DNA of 64,000 nucleotides from Aggregatimonas sangjinii (GCF_005943945.1 NZ_CP040710.1:1065001-1129000); one strand, 5' to 3'; counted from the stretch's first letter, positions 54,201 through 63,217 are shown. Notes: generated by a model not told the origin, from the letters alone. Program-made: numbers and translations.

Positions 54201-54942
54201 AGTTAGTGATTGCCGCCCCCAGAAAAGGTATTGGTAGCAATTGGCTTCCGAAAGTATGCTGACCGGCATACTTGCCGTTGCTGAAAACCGGGTGGTGCAT
54301 GGCGATCAGCACGTTTTTATCCTGTGCGTCGTTGATATAATTCTGAAGCTTCTCCAAGAATTGTCTTAGGGTAACAATATCAGGGCAATCCTGATGTATG
54401 CCTCGTATTCTATCCCAATCGGAAATCAACCATGTAGAATTAACGATAATCATATCGAGGTTATCATCGATATGTTTTCGCTCTAGCGGACAGTTGTTTT
54501 CTGGCTCGAAATCAACGGTTTTCCAATCCTTTGACTCCACATATTTTTCGAACTTTTTGATGGAATCGACTTTTTTTGACTTCCACTCCTCGTCACCCAA
54601 TAGAAAGTAAGCCTGGTCACTAGCTTTGGCCAATCCCATCTGCTGTTCTATCGATGTTATTGCCTTATTGCCATAATCCCCCAGAAAAAAAATGGTGCTT
54701 GGGGTGTTGGTTTTCTCGATTTCTTCTTGCGCCTGAAGTAACAAGGGGTTTGTCGCTTTCTCTTTGTCGGCTTTGTATCCACCGAATAAATAAAAGGAAT
54801 GACTTATTTCTTTTGTAATCGGTTCATTTATTTCAACTTCTTCCGCCACATATTTTTTAGATGTGGCGCAGCCAAAGATGACAAGAAAGAGTGAAAAGTA
54901 TAATATGCGAGAGGTCCAAGACCGCCTTGTGAAAATTTTCAT
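51250..54942 (-). CDS. Lipoprotein fusion: degenerate metallophosphoesterase, kinase-like domain and Omp85/TamA-type barrel
   Basis: A 1230-residue lipoprotein (lipobox VIFGC, Cys25). Residues about 46-300 follow the metallophosphoesterase plan, but the usual ligands are altered: GGYK at 54 instead of GDxG, GDYGN at 88 instead of GDN, GDEEW at 116 instead of GNHDW, GHEN at 286 instead of GHxH; MHHP at 215 remains. Residues about 430-650 have GGGHQSYNLRL, YAMRSLDK, GDWDRHADQYRW (611-622) and IPRDRDNAF (637-645), reminiscent of HipA/CotH/Fam20-like atypical kinases. Residues about 880-1230 form a barrel with GLRGFRDERFTG, an Omp85 hallmark, ending in Phe. It is followed by a PAP2 gene. Confidence 0.85.
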   Translation of the reverse strand: MKIFTRRSWTSRILYFSLFLVIFGCATSKKYVAEEVEINEPITKEISHSFYLFGGYKADKEKATNPLLLQAQEEIEKTNTPSTIFFLGDYGNKAITSIEQQMGLAKASDQAYFLLGDEEWKSKKVDSIKKFEKYVESKDWKTVDFEPENNCPLERKHIDDNLDMIIVNSTWLISDWDRIRGIHQDCPDIVTLRQFLEKLQNYINDAQDKNVLIAMHHPVFSNGKYAGQHTFGSQLLPIPFLGAAITNYGSLAGFSPKSITNNRYNAYAILMSFLAQESERVTFVSGHENSLQYLVGQNGTHQIISGSVTEKDATHRTSESITTMGGSLEFEGKYTFGENGYARLDYFEDGSSKVTFKTAKETNTLSVHEPFPDKSANQDYSPIAQKEIKSAIVGDEKILKKSGLYKTIWGERYRRYFTEEVTAPVAILDTLYGGLEVVKKGGGHQSYNLRLEDKDGKEYAMRSLDKNAARILKFNLFGAAYNLDEYEDSATEKIIYDFFTTSHPYLTLPIGPLSEAAEINHATPKLFYIPKQKTLGQYNEVYGDALYFIEERPSEKWIDYEGYTVSVPDEAGSIKAFESTEDMLSKLEEDESYSVDERSVVRARLFDMLIGDWDRHADQYRWGEYEINDDDKRFVAIPRDRDNAFPKFDGIGVPFIQWFTPLIRSWQTYEPEIKNLKWLNDKGNLLDNVLVTKNGKELWIEEAMNMQANISDAAIEKAFGILPKEVQDEVSEEVKNNFKQRLKDLHKYAEQYGEYLEKRVILHGTNKDDIIQVERQADGKTKIVLRRNLTDDPNEKFYERVFDKERTKEIWIYGLNDTDKFIVSGEGDHEIFIRLIGGYGEDTYQIENNDRVKVYDFRYEDSDFSEMPVRKNLTNQFSTNSFHWRNYQENNNVVVPAIGYRTNDGFTLGLTDIYTVNGFNGNPFKQQHLFSANYYSIFQGVDARYQGTFANIIPKWNLELEGYLTNNRYSINYFGFGNETENLEDTLDLDFYRSVMQNYKVRAGLAIQTLRISAVYENFKINEFDDRIFNRTNLSPEVFESQNYIGAEAGIRYQNDDANDFPTRGFLLEFQGGYRQNTQLDNNRFGYARLKLAFSKKLIKSGDLVFGTEFEGMTNIGNDFFFYHAPSLGGQNGLRGFRDERFTGKSYFYQSTDLRLRLKRVRTSILPLTIGLFGGFDYGRVWVSNDTSNVWHHSQGGGIWVSGLSSFGLSAGYFNSVDGNIIQIGFGFGF

Positions 54943-55093
54943 AGTACAGATGTTTAAGTAAGGGAGGTATTGCCCGAACCCTTAATACGAGGAAAGGTAC
55001 TTCGGGACTTAATTCTGAGAGGTGTACTAATTCAAGAGAACATGCTACTTTTTTAGTAAAAGCCAATTCCTCAGGTACTTTCGGCCCAAATGG

Positions 55094-55198
55094 CTACATA
55101 TTACTCAGTATGGCCACGGTCACCATAAGAACGAACAAGACTACTATGAATAGATTATACCTTCTTTTCCGAGCCTTGTATTTTCGTCGCAGTGACAT
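55094..55198 (-). CDS. Small single-pass membrane protein, 34 aa
   Basis: ATG at 55198 to TAG at 55094. The product starts MSLRRKYKARKRRYN, ten of the first fourteen being basic or polar, followed by one transmembrane helix LFIVVLFVLMVTVAILS. The positive-inside rule gives a cytosolic N-terminus. It lies between the DoxX gene and the Omp85-fusion gene on the same strand. Too short for most gene callers. Confidence 0.5.
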   Translation of the reverse strand: MSLRRKYKARKRRYNLFIVVLFVLMVTVAILSNM

Positions 55199-55216
55199 CC
55201 CTAGAGGTTTATAGCT

Positions 55217-55621
55217 TTAAGGTCGAAAGATATCGAAATAGCGATCTCTTGACTCGTACATCAAATAGACCTGTAGAAGACCTACGAAAAGTGCCGCAAA
55301 CTGAGTGGAAGGATCCATTCTGAAGTGAAAAAGAATTCCGTTCAGCGTTATGGGAAACATAACGACCAGCATCAGGGCCATATAGCGGTTGGTAAACAAT
55401 GCCAAGGCGGTCAGTATTTTAACGGTTCCCAAAATGGGATAGAAATAGCCTGCCTCACCTAAAATGGTCAAAAAACGTGTAGCCAATTCGCCTTGTTGGG
55501 GATTCGGTAGGGGCATAAACATGGCAAACATATTAATACCGTTGAAGAGCAAGCCGGCTCCCAATAAAAATCTGACCACGATAATCGCCCATTTTTTAAT
55601 TTTACTTTTCTGTTCTGTCAT
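55217..55621 (-). CDS. DoxX family membrane protein
   Basis: A 134-residue protein starting at ATG 55621 (MTEQKSKIKKWAIIVVRFLLGAGLLFNGINMFAMF is the first helix region). Four transmembrane helices are predicted; LGAGLLFNGINMF is the DoxX-type first helix, and the second contains ILGTVKILTALALF. An upstream in-frame extension lacks homology. It starts 20 bp after a small coiled-coil protein gene ends, and probably shares its transcript. Exact role unknown. Confidence 0.85.
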   Translation of the reverse strand: MTEQKSKIKKWAIIVVRFLLGAGLLFNGINMFAMFMPLPNPQQGELATRFLTILGEAGYFYPILGTVKILTALALFTNRYMALMLVVMFPITLNGILFHFRMDPSTQFAALFVGLLQVYLMYESRDRYFDIFRP

Positions 55622-55640
55622 AATGCCAATCTTTAAAGTT

Positions 55641-56006
55641 TTAGTTGAATCCAAATTTGTGTTTGATATCTTCCCAAAAAGAGAGGAAGCCGGTATCGTA
55701 TTTTGCAAGTTCTTCTTGATGCTCTGCCAACTCTTTTTTTGTAATTAAAATTTCCGCATCCAAACGAATTGCATCCAGTATTTTCTCCGCATTCTGTGAA
55801 CCGAAGATTGCAATCTCTTCCCTGACCCATTCGATTTGTTTGTCAATTGCCGCCACTCGGGCCTTCAAGTGTCGCTCTACTGCGCTGTGACGATCCAGGA
55901 ACTTTAGATACAGTTCGTTGTAAAAATTATCCGTCGTGCCGTAGTACATCTCTATGTTATCCTGCACGTTCAACGCTTCGTTATGTAACAGTTTTTTACC
56001 TGTCAT
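55641..56006 (-). CDS. Hypothetical coiled-coil protein, 121 aa
   Basis: No family recognised. The protein is soluble, highly charged and almost entirely helical: a likely coiled coil covers residues about 25-100 (FLDRHSAVERHLKARVAAI, then ILDAIRLDAEILITKKELA). The C-terminus SFWEDIKHKFGFN is aromatic. It precedes the DoxX gene on the same strand. A structural or adaptor role is possible but not supported beyond composition. Confidence 0.55.
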   Translation of the reverse strand: MTGKKLLHNEALNVQDNIEMYYGTTDNFYNELYLKFLDRHSAVERHLKARVAAIDKQIEWVREEIAIFGSQNAEKILDAIRLDAEILITKKELAEHQEELAKYDTGFLSFWEDIKHKFGFN

Positions 56007-56153
56007 ATCTCAAGAGAATTCTCAATTCTGAAAGCAAGGATGGTTGCTTGTTTAGTTTAGGTGAAGATAGTCTGCCTTTGAACGGTGGAAATACAACTTT
56101 TTACAGTAATCGTATGACTTATTGAAAGCTTCTTGGAGCATACCACTTTCGCA

Positions 56154-56435
56154 TCAACTATTCTTTGAATTGGGGTAAAGTCTTAAACAGGCCTTTATCC
56201 AAATACACTCGGTAGTCACTTTTTGATTTTGCAGTTCGAGATGTCTTATTACGGTTCTAATTGCGGCTAGGAGGAAGCCAGTTTCCTCGGCGATGTCGTT
56301 GAATATCGTTTTTCTCAGGTGGAATTCATTTTCGGCACATTCCTCATAGGCCACATGAACGAAAGCGTTCTGAAGGGTCATTTCAAACCGTCTTAAAGTT
56401 TCATTATTGAAAAACGTTCCATTCAAATCTGTCAT
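56154..56435 (-). CDS. Hypothetical protein, 93 aa
   Basis: ATG at 56435 (MTDLNGTFFNNETLRRFEM) is preferred over an upstream TTG. The sequence is helical with a few Cys (VAYEECAENEFHL; TECIWIKACLRLYP), without signal peptide or membrane segment. A helix-turn-helix-like stretch NDIAEETGFLLAAIRTVIRHLELQ is suggestive of DNA binding but too weak to claim. Isolated on the minus strand upstream of the cytochrome c/PKD gene. Confidence 0.5.
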   Translation of the reverse strand: MTDLNGTFFNNETLRRFEMTLQNAFVHVAYEECAENEFHLRKTIFNDIAEETGFLLAAIRTVIRHLELQNQKVTTECIWIKACLRLYPNSKNS

Positions 56436-56647
56436 ACTTGGCGTACTGCTATGGTTAAAATTGAACCAAAACAAGAAAAGTACCTTACTACTTTTTCATG
56501 TATTCTTAAGACTAATTCCTTATAAGGCCCTAAATCAATTCGCTTGACTTTCCTATAACTTGCATTTTATCGAAAAGCGTCCGATTTACAAGTTCCCCAA
56601 ACAATATAACCGGTATACCTAAGTTGTAAGATTCAAGACCTATTGTG

Positions 56648-59353
56648 ATGCCCGTACCCAAACTTTCGATGTACTTTATAATGGCGATTACCTATATGGC
56701 TCATTCTTTTATGAATGGTCAGGGAAGCATTACAATGCCGATAGAAGTTTTGGGCCAAGAAGGCGTGGCCGAAAAAATAGATTTCCTGCTTGAAGAACCC
56801 GCCGAAGGCTCGGTACTTTATCTACGCTGTAACAACCTTTCCTACGATGGGAAGGCCAGTTATAATCTAAACGGAAATGGTTGGGTAGACTTCGAGGACT
56901 CCCACGTCATTGGCAAAGGGGCCGTCTACGGTGGCATTGATGGTGGCCATCATACCATAGATCTTCAAATACCTGTAGCCCCCGCTTCGTTGGATACTAA
57001 TAATGTGATTCGGTTTCGATTTAATTTTTCGGATGGAATATCGATAGGGTATCGGGTTCTTGCGTTCAATATATTGGATAGCTCGGGGACTGCCCTGATT
57101 CCTGCTGAAACCTTTATAGATGCAAATCCGAATCTTGACCCGATTGAATTGCCAATGGATGCCGCGACCGTAGCCGCTGGTAAAAGTCTCTGGGAAACTG
57201 CGGAACTATGGAATTCATACAAGCCGGATGCGAAAGTTATCAAGGCCAAATGCGCCAGTTGCCATGCCACCGATGGTAGGGACATGAAGTATTTCAATTA
57301 TTCGAACAAGTCCATCATCGAGCGTTCCAAATTCCATAAACTAACCCATGAGGAAGGGGAGCAAATTGCAAGTTATATCCGTTCGTTGGATGTTCCCGCT
57401 CCCGAACAGGCCAGACCTTGGAATCCACCCTATCAACCCGGCCCCGGATTGGACGAGAAACCGGTTCAAGAATGGGCAGCCGGTGCGGGATTGGATGCCG
57501 TATTGGAAAATGATGAGGATATGCTGCCCTATCTTTTCCCAAAGGGAACCTCGGAAGACGAGATCGAAAAAGTCCTGGGCATCAAAAGCACCTTGAACAT
57601 GAGGGAACTTCCCGTGGCCATCCAATTCCCGGACTGGAAGCATTGGTTGCCAGAGGTACATCCCGTAGACATTTGGGGAGAGCTTTTTGAGGAAAGTTAT
57701 GGTTATCGCGCTTATAGTACTCTTTTGGAAGCCCTGGAAACGGATGGTCCCGACGTGCTCTTAGCCAACGGAAGGCTCTTGGAACTCCTAAATCGATTCA
57801 ATACCGATACGCACAGTTTCGTCGGCGTACGTGGGCCACAACCCTGCAAGAACAATGGCACCGCCAATAGTGTTGGAGGACTTAACGGAGCGCCCGGCTA
57901 CGACTGTGAGGACAAATCGCTTGCGGTCATGCACTGGTTGGCCGTCAAACTATGGGATATCATGCAGACCTACGGCCTGGAGAATATTTCGGATCAAGCG
58001 TATACCTACGGTGAAAAATATTCATGGATAGGTTCTAACAGTTCCGTTTTCGATCTCGCCCCGCACCGCAGTGCGAACAATTCGTTCAATTTTAAAGACC
58101 AAGACCGCTTGGTGGGTGCCTACACGAATACAGCATGGTACCAACTGGAACTTATTTTAAACCCCGTGCACCGATCACCACAGAATCACAAACCCATCGA
58201 CTGGAAATACCAGATGGACCATTTGTACTACAACACGAGGGAATCGGGCGAAATGCACAGTTTACGATACTTAACGACCGTTGCCAAAATGTGGCAAAAT
58301 CTCGATATGACAGGCCCTGATGGACTTGGGGACGACAACGGCCCCAATAAAGAGGGATGGTGGTTGCATCACGTTCACCCAAGAAGACTATATAGCGCCC
58401 ATGGGTCTTTTTTGGCAGGAAACGAGGCTTTAAGACGTGAGATGTTGGCACATTTAGATAACATCGATTATGATTTAAGACGAAAAGTGACAAAAGTGTT
58501 GTTAGCCGATTTTGTGGATAAAACACTCTCGTACGACCCGGAAGAATTTCCTAGGGAGACCGCCGAGGGTCCGCATCAAAATACCATTGATCCCAAAGAT
58601 TACGTTCCCGTAGATTATGACCCCAATAAGGGCGAGTTGTTTTTTGATGGAGGAAAAGTGGCCGACCAATTTTACCGATTGATTCCCAGGCTTAAAAATG
58701 AAGTACGGTTGGAACCGGAAACGGTGAATCGAATGGTAGATTGGTGCAAGGTTATGTGGCCCAATGGCGACTGGGACCAATTTAAAATGGATGAACTACA
58801 AAATCAACTGCCGCTACCCGACATTACAGTAGTTGGCGACAGTTTGCAGATAAACAAAGAAATCGTATTCAGCGCCGAACAATCAACAGATCCGGACGGC
58901 ACCATAGTTTCCTATGAATGGGATATGGGAGATGGCGTCCAATACGATGAAACAATCTCTGCACATATTTATTCGGAAACAGGTCTTTACAAGGTCAATC
59001 TTAAAGTGACGGATGACGACGGGGAAACTTCTGGTACCTCTAGTTTTATACTCATCCTGCCGGAAGATTTTTTTGATAATGATAAGGAGCCCGAGTCAGA
59101 GGCCACGGATATGTTTATCTACCCTAATCCGTTCAATGGCGGAACCCTATTCATTTCTTCGTCGAGCGATATTTATGGGGCGCAAATCTATTCGATGGAA
59201 GGGAAACTTATGACGAATATCAACCTTTCCGGAAAACCCGCAGAATTCTCGGCGCCCCAACTTTCTGCGGGAATCTACCTGCTCAAACTTCAGTATTTGG
59301 ATGATGATACGAAGACCGTCACTCAAAAATCCCTTAAAATTATCGTGAATTGA
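56648..59353 (+). CDS. T9SS cargo protein with cytochrome c-type haem site and PKD domain
   Basis: A 901-residue secreted protein from ATG 56648 (a GTG precedes it). The signal peptide runs through about residue 24. A beta-sandwich-like region (about 28-150) precedes a monohaem site KCASCHATDGRDMKYF at about residue 202, with a helix EEGEQIASYIRSLDVPAP typical of cytochrome c folds. A long central region of unknown fold (about 250-700; HWLAVKLWDIMQTYG, WWLHHVHPRRLYSAHG) follows, then a PKD domain (about 715-805; DPDGTIVSYEWDMGDG) and a C-terminal type IX sorting domain (MFIYPNPFNGGTLFIS). It may be an extracellular redox partner or oxidase. Confidence 0.82.
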   Translation: MPVPKLSMYFIMAITYMAHSFMNGQGSITMPIEVLGQEGVAEKIDFLLEEPAEGSVLYLRCNNLSYDGKASYNLNGNGWVDFEDSHVIGKGAVYGGIDGGHHTIDLQIPVAPASLDTNNVIRFRFNFSDGISIGYRVLAFNILDSSGTALIPAETFIDANPNLDPIELPMDAATVAAGKSLWETAELWNSYKPDAKVIKAKCASCHATDGRDMKYFNYSNKSIIERSKFHKLTHEEGEQIASYIRSLDVPAPEQARPWNPPYQPGPGLDEKPVQEWAAGAGLDAVLENDEDMLPYLFPKGTSEDEIEKVLGIKSTLNMRELPVAIQFPDWKHWLPEVHPVDIWGELFEESYGYRAYSTLLEALETDGPDVLLANGRLLELLNRFNTDTHSFVGVRGPQPCKNNGTANSVGGLNGAPGYDCEDKSLAVMHWLAVKLWDIMQTYGLENISDQAYTYGEKYSWIGSNSSVFDLAPHRSANNSFNFKDQDRLVGAYTNTAWYQLELILNPVHRSPQNHKPIDWKYQMDHLYYNTRESGEMHSLRYLTTVAKMWQNLDMTGPDGLGDDNGPNKEGWWLHHVHPRRLYSAHGSFLAGNEALRREMLAHLDNIDYDLRRKVTKVLLADFVDKTLSYDPEEFPRETAEGPHQNTIDPKDYVPVDYDPNKGELFFDGGKVADQFYRLIPRLKNEVRLEPETVNRMVDWCKVMWPNGDWDQFKMDELQNQLPLPDITVVGDSLQINKEIVFSAEQSTDPDGTIVSYEWDMGDGVQYDETISAHIYSETGLYKVNLKVTDDDGETSGTSSFILILPEDFFDNDKEPESEATDMFIYPNPFNGGTLFISSSSDIYGAQIYSMEGKLMTNINLSGKPAEFSAPQLSAGIYLLKLQYLDDDTKTVTQKSLKIIVN

Positions 59354-59395
59354 TTATTCTTTTTTAAGGATTCATTTCCATGATTCACTAGACCG

Positions 59396-62131
59396 CTAAT
59401 GTTGGACGATAAGTTGCCCGCTCAATTTTTTTCCATTTGAAAGGGTAGTTACCACTATATATATTCCGTTCGTCAGGTCCGAAACATCTATAGCCGACTC
59501 TTTATTCGCTGTAAGTTGTTTTAGCAGTCGACCTTCGTTGCTATAAATATCGAATGTTTGTAATTCTAAATCACTCTCGAATGTCACAGTCGTTCCCGCC
59601 GGATTCGGATACATGGTTAAGCCGTTCAAATTTTGTACTGAGGTTCTTAAGGCAGAAGCCGCCAGTACATCGATACCTGTTTGTTCCAATAGGGCTACAT
59701 TATTGGCCCAGTTTCCTCCAATAGGAGTCAGATATGTGACCCATTTATAATCCGCGACACCGGTAGGCAGGCTATCGGGCATCGTCATTTCAAGGGTTGC
59801 TTTGTCGGCCCCGGACTGCACTTCGAAGCTCTGGTAGCCATAATCCGACCATGGCGACCTGTTCAATTGAAGATAAGCAACCATGCGTTGAGTTTCCGAG
59901 GCAGAATAATCTACGCTGATGGTATAACTTTCTCCAGGTGAGACCTGTGCTGGTACTATTAAATTCGTTAGACTATCCTCGAAAACTTGTTCGGGAATGC
60001 AGGATACGCCAGCCTGTATGACGATACCCGTTTGCTCTTCCCAGTCCAATCCCGAAGGCGTGCTGAAAGCCGTCCACTTATAAGCCCCTTCTGCGAGCGG
60101 AATGTCTTCGTTCACTTGAAAATCAAGGGTCACCGTGTTGCTGCCACTGACTACCGGCACGCGAGCAGCCCCATAGTTCGTCCATGGTGACTCGTTCAGC
60201 TGTAGTATTACGACGATATCACTTGCAGCCTCAGCTTCGTGTACGACCTCTATGGAATATGTTTCTCTCGGGGTAACTTCTTCAGGGGCTGAAAGTGAAA
60301 CGATTTGATTCTGAACCTCTTTCCTTACCCACCATAGATCACCATAAGGTTCGATTTTGGTGAAGTCCCCGTCCGCAGTCCAGGTGGCGTACATATTTCC
60401 GACAATTCCCTCAACACCTTCCGCTGCCTGTTGCCACCTATCGTAGTTTACATTAACGTCGCTGTCATAAAAAGCGCCAACAATTTGCTTAAACTCTTTG
60501 TCCGAGAAAAATTGCAGCGAGGCGGCTGCCTTCTCGGGAATATCTACGGTTTCCCACCAGTTGGCAATAGTTACCTTGTCGGCATTTAAGGTCAACCAAG
60601 ATTTGTCCAAGGTATTTTTGACCTGATAGTAAAAGGCGTTGGCATTGTGGTTGGGATCCACCATATCGCTCCAAAAATAAAATTGTCCATCGGGTGCTAT
60701 TTCGAACAAATCTTCAAAAGCGACTTTGATACTTTGTGCCAAGGCAGCACCTGAAGTGGTGAAATTGTCCGCATCGGCTGGTTCCCATCCTCCGGTCCTG
60801 ATTTCCGAATAGTTCAATAAAAAGCCATCAGGTTGATAGGTATCTTGTAAACTTTGGTGGACTTGGCGCATGCGTTCATAAGTCTCGGGATTGTTCCAAG
60901 AACAGGAAACCTGGCCGGCGGCGGTCGGTAGACCGTGATAACCGTTGATGGTCACAATGTCGCCCTCCTTGATTTTACCGTTATTGATGATTTGTATTTT
61001 GGGAGGCGCATGCTGTGTATCAAAATCTCCTGGATAACCGGAGAAGCCTAATTTTGTATCCAATGGAACGGCCACATCTACACCGAAATCAAGTGGAGAA
61101 CCGTTTTGGAATTGTACGCTTTTCGGCAAATCTTCCCTATTCAACCAATTTAAAGCGGGGGTATCCAGAATTTCAACATCGTCCCACCAAATTTTGCCCG
61201 TAGTACCTCCATAGACCGCGAGGGCCAAGTTTACCCTAATAGCTTCAAGACTGTTGAAGGCGATCCTGACCTCTGTCCAGTCCAAAGTGAGTTGATTGGG
61301 GCTTTTAAAATAAGAGCGGCCTCCATCGTCTTTTCTGGTTGTGGATAGTTGTAAACTTGTGAGTTCCCTATCATGATTGTCTTCATCACGAATTAAGGCC
61401 AAGAGATTGTCCGCCGTAAGATTTTCGGTCTTTACCCAAAAACGTAAGGTGTACTGATGAAATGGAACGACCTTAAAAGTCGTGAAAATTCGCGACGATT
61501 CGCCCCCTTTTCCTTCGGCCCGAAACGAAGCTTGTCCTGATCGTTTTACTTGTGTATCTATGAAAGTGCGTGTACCAGGGGCATCTTGAAAGCCCCAATC
61601 GGTCACTAAATTTCCGGAATAGTCTTCAAAATCCCCATTGAACAGCTCAGATGAATTGACAGGTACCAATTCGCCGTTCTCGGCCCTTAATTCTTGATTT
61701 TTGATCGGGTAACCCGTAGTAAGGTCAGGATTATCCCCAATTAAGGAACCACAAAAGCCCATTACAGTGGTCATGAATATGAGATCCATGTCCCTTGCTC
61801 TGACGCCATCGGAAAACGCTTTCATTTCTTGGTCCCACTTTGCGCCCGCAGTACCATTTATTCCAAAAATATTGGTCTTTGAATCAGCGAAAAAGATGGT
61901 GTTGGCGCCCTTGGCTTTAGCGCGATCCACTAATGCCAAAAGATCTTCGGCGGAATCTAGCGCTAGATTTGCTACGATTTGCATTCCACGAACATTGTTG
62001 TCAATTGAAATATCATCCAATTCAAAAACGGGTTCATTTATCATCGGTTCAAATTCACTGGACCTCTTCAAAGAATTGTTTCCAAGAAGGAGAATGCTTA
62101 AGAGAATAATGGAAGACGTAAAAATTTTCAT
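59396..62131 (-). CDS. T9SS cargo protein with TIM-barrel-like, carbohydrate-binding-like and repeated domains
   Basis: A 911-residue secreted protein. After a signal peptide, residues about 50-620 appear to be a glycoside-hydrolase-like barrel (GMQIVANLALDSAEDLLALVDRAKAKGAN; GFLLNYSEIRTGGW; FYFWSDMVDPN) with a jelly-roll insert at about 160-320 (FNGDFEDYSG, QYTLRFWVKTENL, IWWDDVEIL) resembling carbohydrate-binding modules. Two copies of a sandwich domain follow (about 640-735 and 755-845; LQLNESPWTNYG and LQLNRSPWSDYG). The type IX sorting domain (LTMYPNPAGTTVTFES) ends the chain. A GH20-like or algal-polysaccharide role is possible; catalytic residues are not certain. Confidence 0.75.
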   Translation of the reverse strand: MKIFTSSIILLSILLLGNNSLKRSSEFEPMINEPVFELDDISIDNNVRGMQIVANLALDSAEDLLALVDRAKAKGANTIFFADSKTNIFGINGTAGAKWDQEMKAFSDGVRARDMDLIFMTTVMGFCGSLIGDNPDLTTGYPIKNQELRAENGELVPVNSSELFNGDFEDYSGNLVTDWGFQDAPGTRTFIDTQVKRSGQASFRAEGKGGESSRIFTTFKVVPFHQYTLRFWVKTENLTADNLLALIRDEDNHDRELTSLQLSTTRKDDGGRSYFKSPNQLTLDWTEVRIAFNSLEAIRVNLALAVYGGTTGKIWWDDVEILDTPALNWLNREDLPKSVQFQNGSPLDFGVDVAVPLDTKLGFSGYPGDFDTQHAPPKIQIINNGKIKEGDIVTINGYHGLPTAAGQVSCSWNNPETYERMRQVHQSLQDTYQPDGFLLNYSEIRTGGWEPADADNFTTSGAALAQSIKVAFEDLFEIAPDGQFYFWSDMVDPNHNANAFYYQVKNTLDKSWLTLNADKVTIANWWETVDIPEKAAASLQFFSDKEFKQIVGAFYDSDVNVNYDRWQQAAEGVEGIVGNMYATWTADGDFTKIEPYGDLWWVRKEVQNQIVSLSAPEEVTPRETYSIEVVHEAEAASDIVVILQLNESPWTNYGAARVPVVSGSNTVTLDFQVNEDIPLAEGAYKWTAFSTPSGLDWEEQTGIVIQAGVSCIPEQVFEDSLTNLIVPAQVSPGESYTISVDYSASETQRMVAYLQLNRSPWSDYGYQSFEVQSGADKATLEMTMPDSLPTGVADYKWVTYLTPIGGNWANNVALLEQTGIDVLAASALRTSVQNLNGLTMYPNPAGTTVTFESDLELQTFDIYSNEGRLLKQLTANKESAIDVSDLTNGIYIVVTTLSNGKKLSGQLIVQH

Positions 62132-62422
62132 GGTATATCAGATTTAAGGGGTTACATTCCAAAATATGCTGCGCTATGATTAATTTTTTCGTCCTGCAGC
62201 ACTTCGTTGAAAATAAAGTCTTGCCTGGAACGCGGTAATAAATCAGCGTGCAACATTTTACCTCGCATTTCGGTTCGAGGTAGTTAGCTTAAGATAACTC
62301 GTTTGGAAAAGTGGTTTGGTACTCGTGGAAGGTCTTATTTATTTACGGCGAAAATCGGTAAATAGACTTTTCATACTACATTAAGCCTAGTTATTCATTC
62401 GTAGTACCATTTTTACCTGAAT

Positions 62423-62965
62423 TTATTCAAATGGTTCCTCAGGGAGAAGTTCCAAAAACATATGCAGCGATACAACATGCGACCAAGTTTGAGTGCCCTC
62501 AGGCGTCTCTTCGTACCACCGCATTCCATAGTCGGTACTTAATAGTTGACCCGTTATTTCGAATACGATTTTAGTCGGTCCGTTTTGGTCGTTAGCGGTA
62601 ATTCCCAAATGTGCCGTGAGCGAGGCGAATTTTGAAATTCCGGTAATGCTCAGGTTGCCTTTTATGATGTAATGAGCTGGGTCAATTTGCACTATTCGAT
62701 TGGAAACAAAAACGATATCCGGATGATTCCCTACGTCTAAAAACTCAGGGGAGCACAGTTTGCTATCACGCTCTTGATTTCTTGTGTTTACACTTGAGGC
62801 TTTGGCCTGCAAGCGAAAACTGGCATCCTGAAAACCGTCAGGATTGGTTTGAAGTACATATCCCGAAAAAAGTTCCAATTGACCGACTATCTTGGGAATA
62901 TTTAGATGATATAAATTGAAACCTACTTGCGAACGCGACATAGCTACTTTCCATTTTTTTTTCAT
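62423..62965 (-). CDS. YceI family protein without signal peptide
   Basis: A 180-residue YceI-like lipocalin-fold protein: WKVAMSRSQVGFNLYHLNIPKIVGQLELFSGYV at the start, FLDVGNHPDIVFVSNRI in the middle and GNLSITGISK later. YceI proteins bind polyisoprenoid-like lipids; most are periplasmic. No signal peptide is seen here (MKKKWKVAMSRSQ), so this one is probably cytosolic, unless the start is wrong. It is isolated on the minus strand. Confidence 0.85.
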   Translation of the reverse strand: MKKKWKVAMSRSQVGFNLYHLNIPKIVGQLELFSGYVLQTNPDGFQDASFRLQAKASSVNTRNQERDSKLCSPEFLDVGNHPDIVFVSNRIVQIDPAHYIIKGNLSITGISKFASLTAHLGITANDQNGPTKIVFEITGQLLSTDYGMRWYEETPEGTQTWSHVVSLHMFLELLPEEPFE

Positions 62966-63217
62966 CGCCCCGTTTTAAAAAGGTATTTGGCATTTACAAT
63001 AAGGTCTTATTTTCCTCGATAGTCGAAGAAGCTTCTCTAATGGTGATATGGGTTCATAGAAATCAAGCGTTTAATGTTTTGCCAATCGATTCTAAATGTA
63101 TTAAGTAACGGCCGCATGAAAATGATACGAATTAGCGTTATGACTTCACTTTTTAATGTAAAAAGAGCTAGTTCCTGGGCGAAGGCTTATTTTAGATTTT
63201 GAACAAATTCGTGGACC

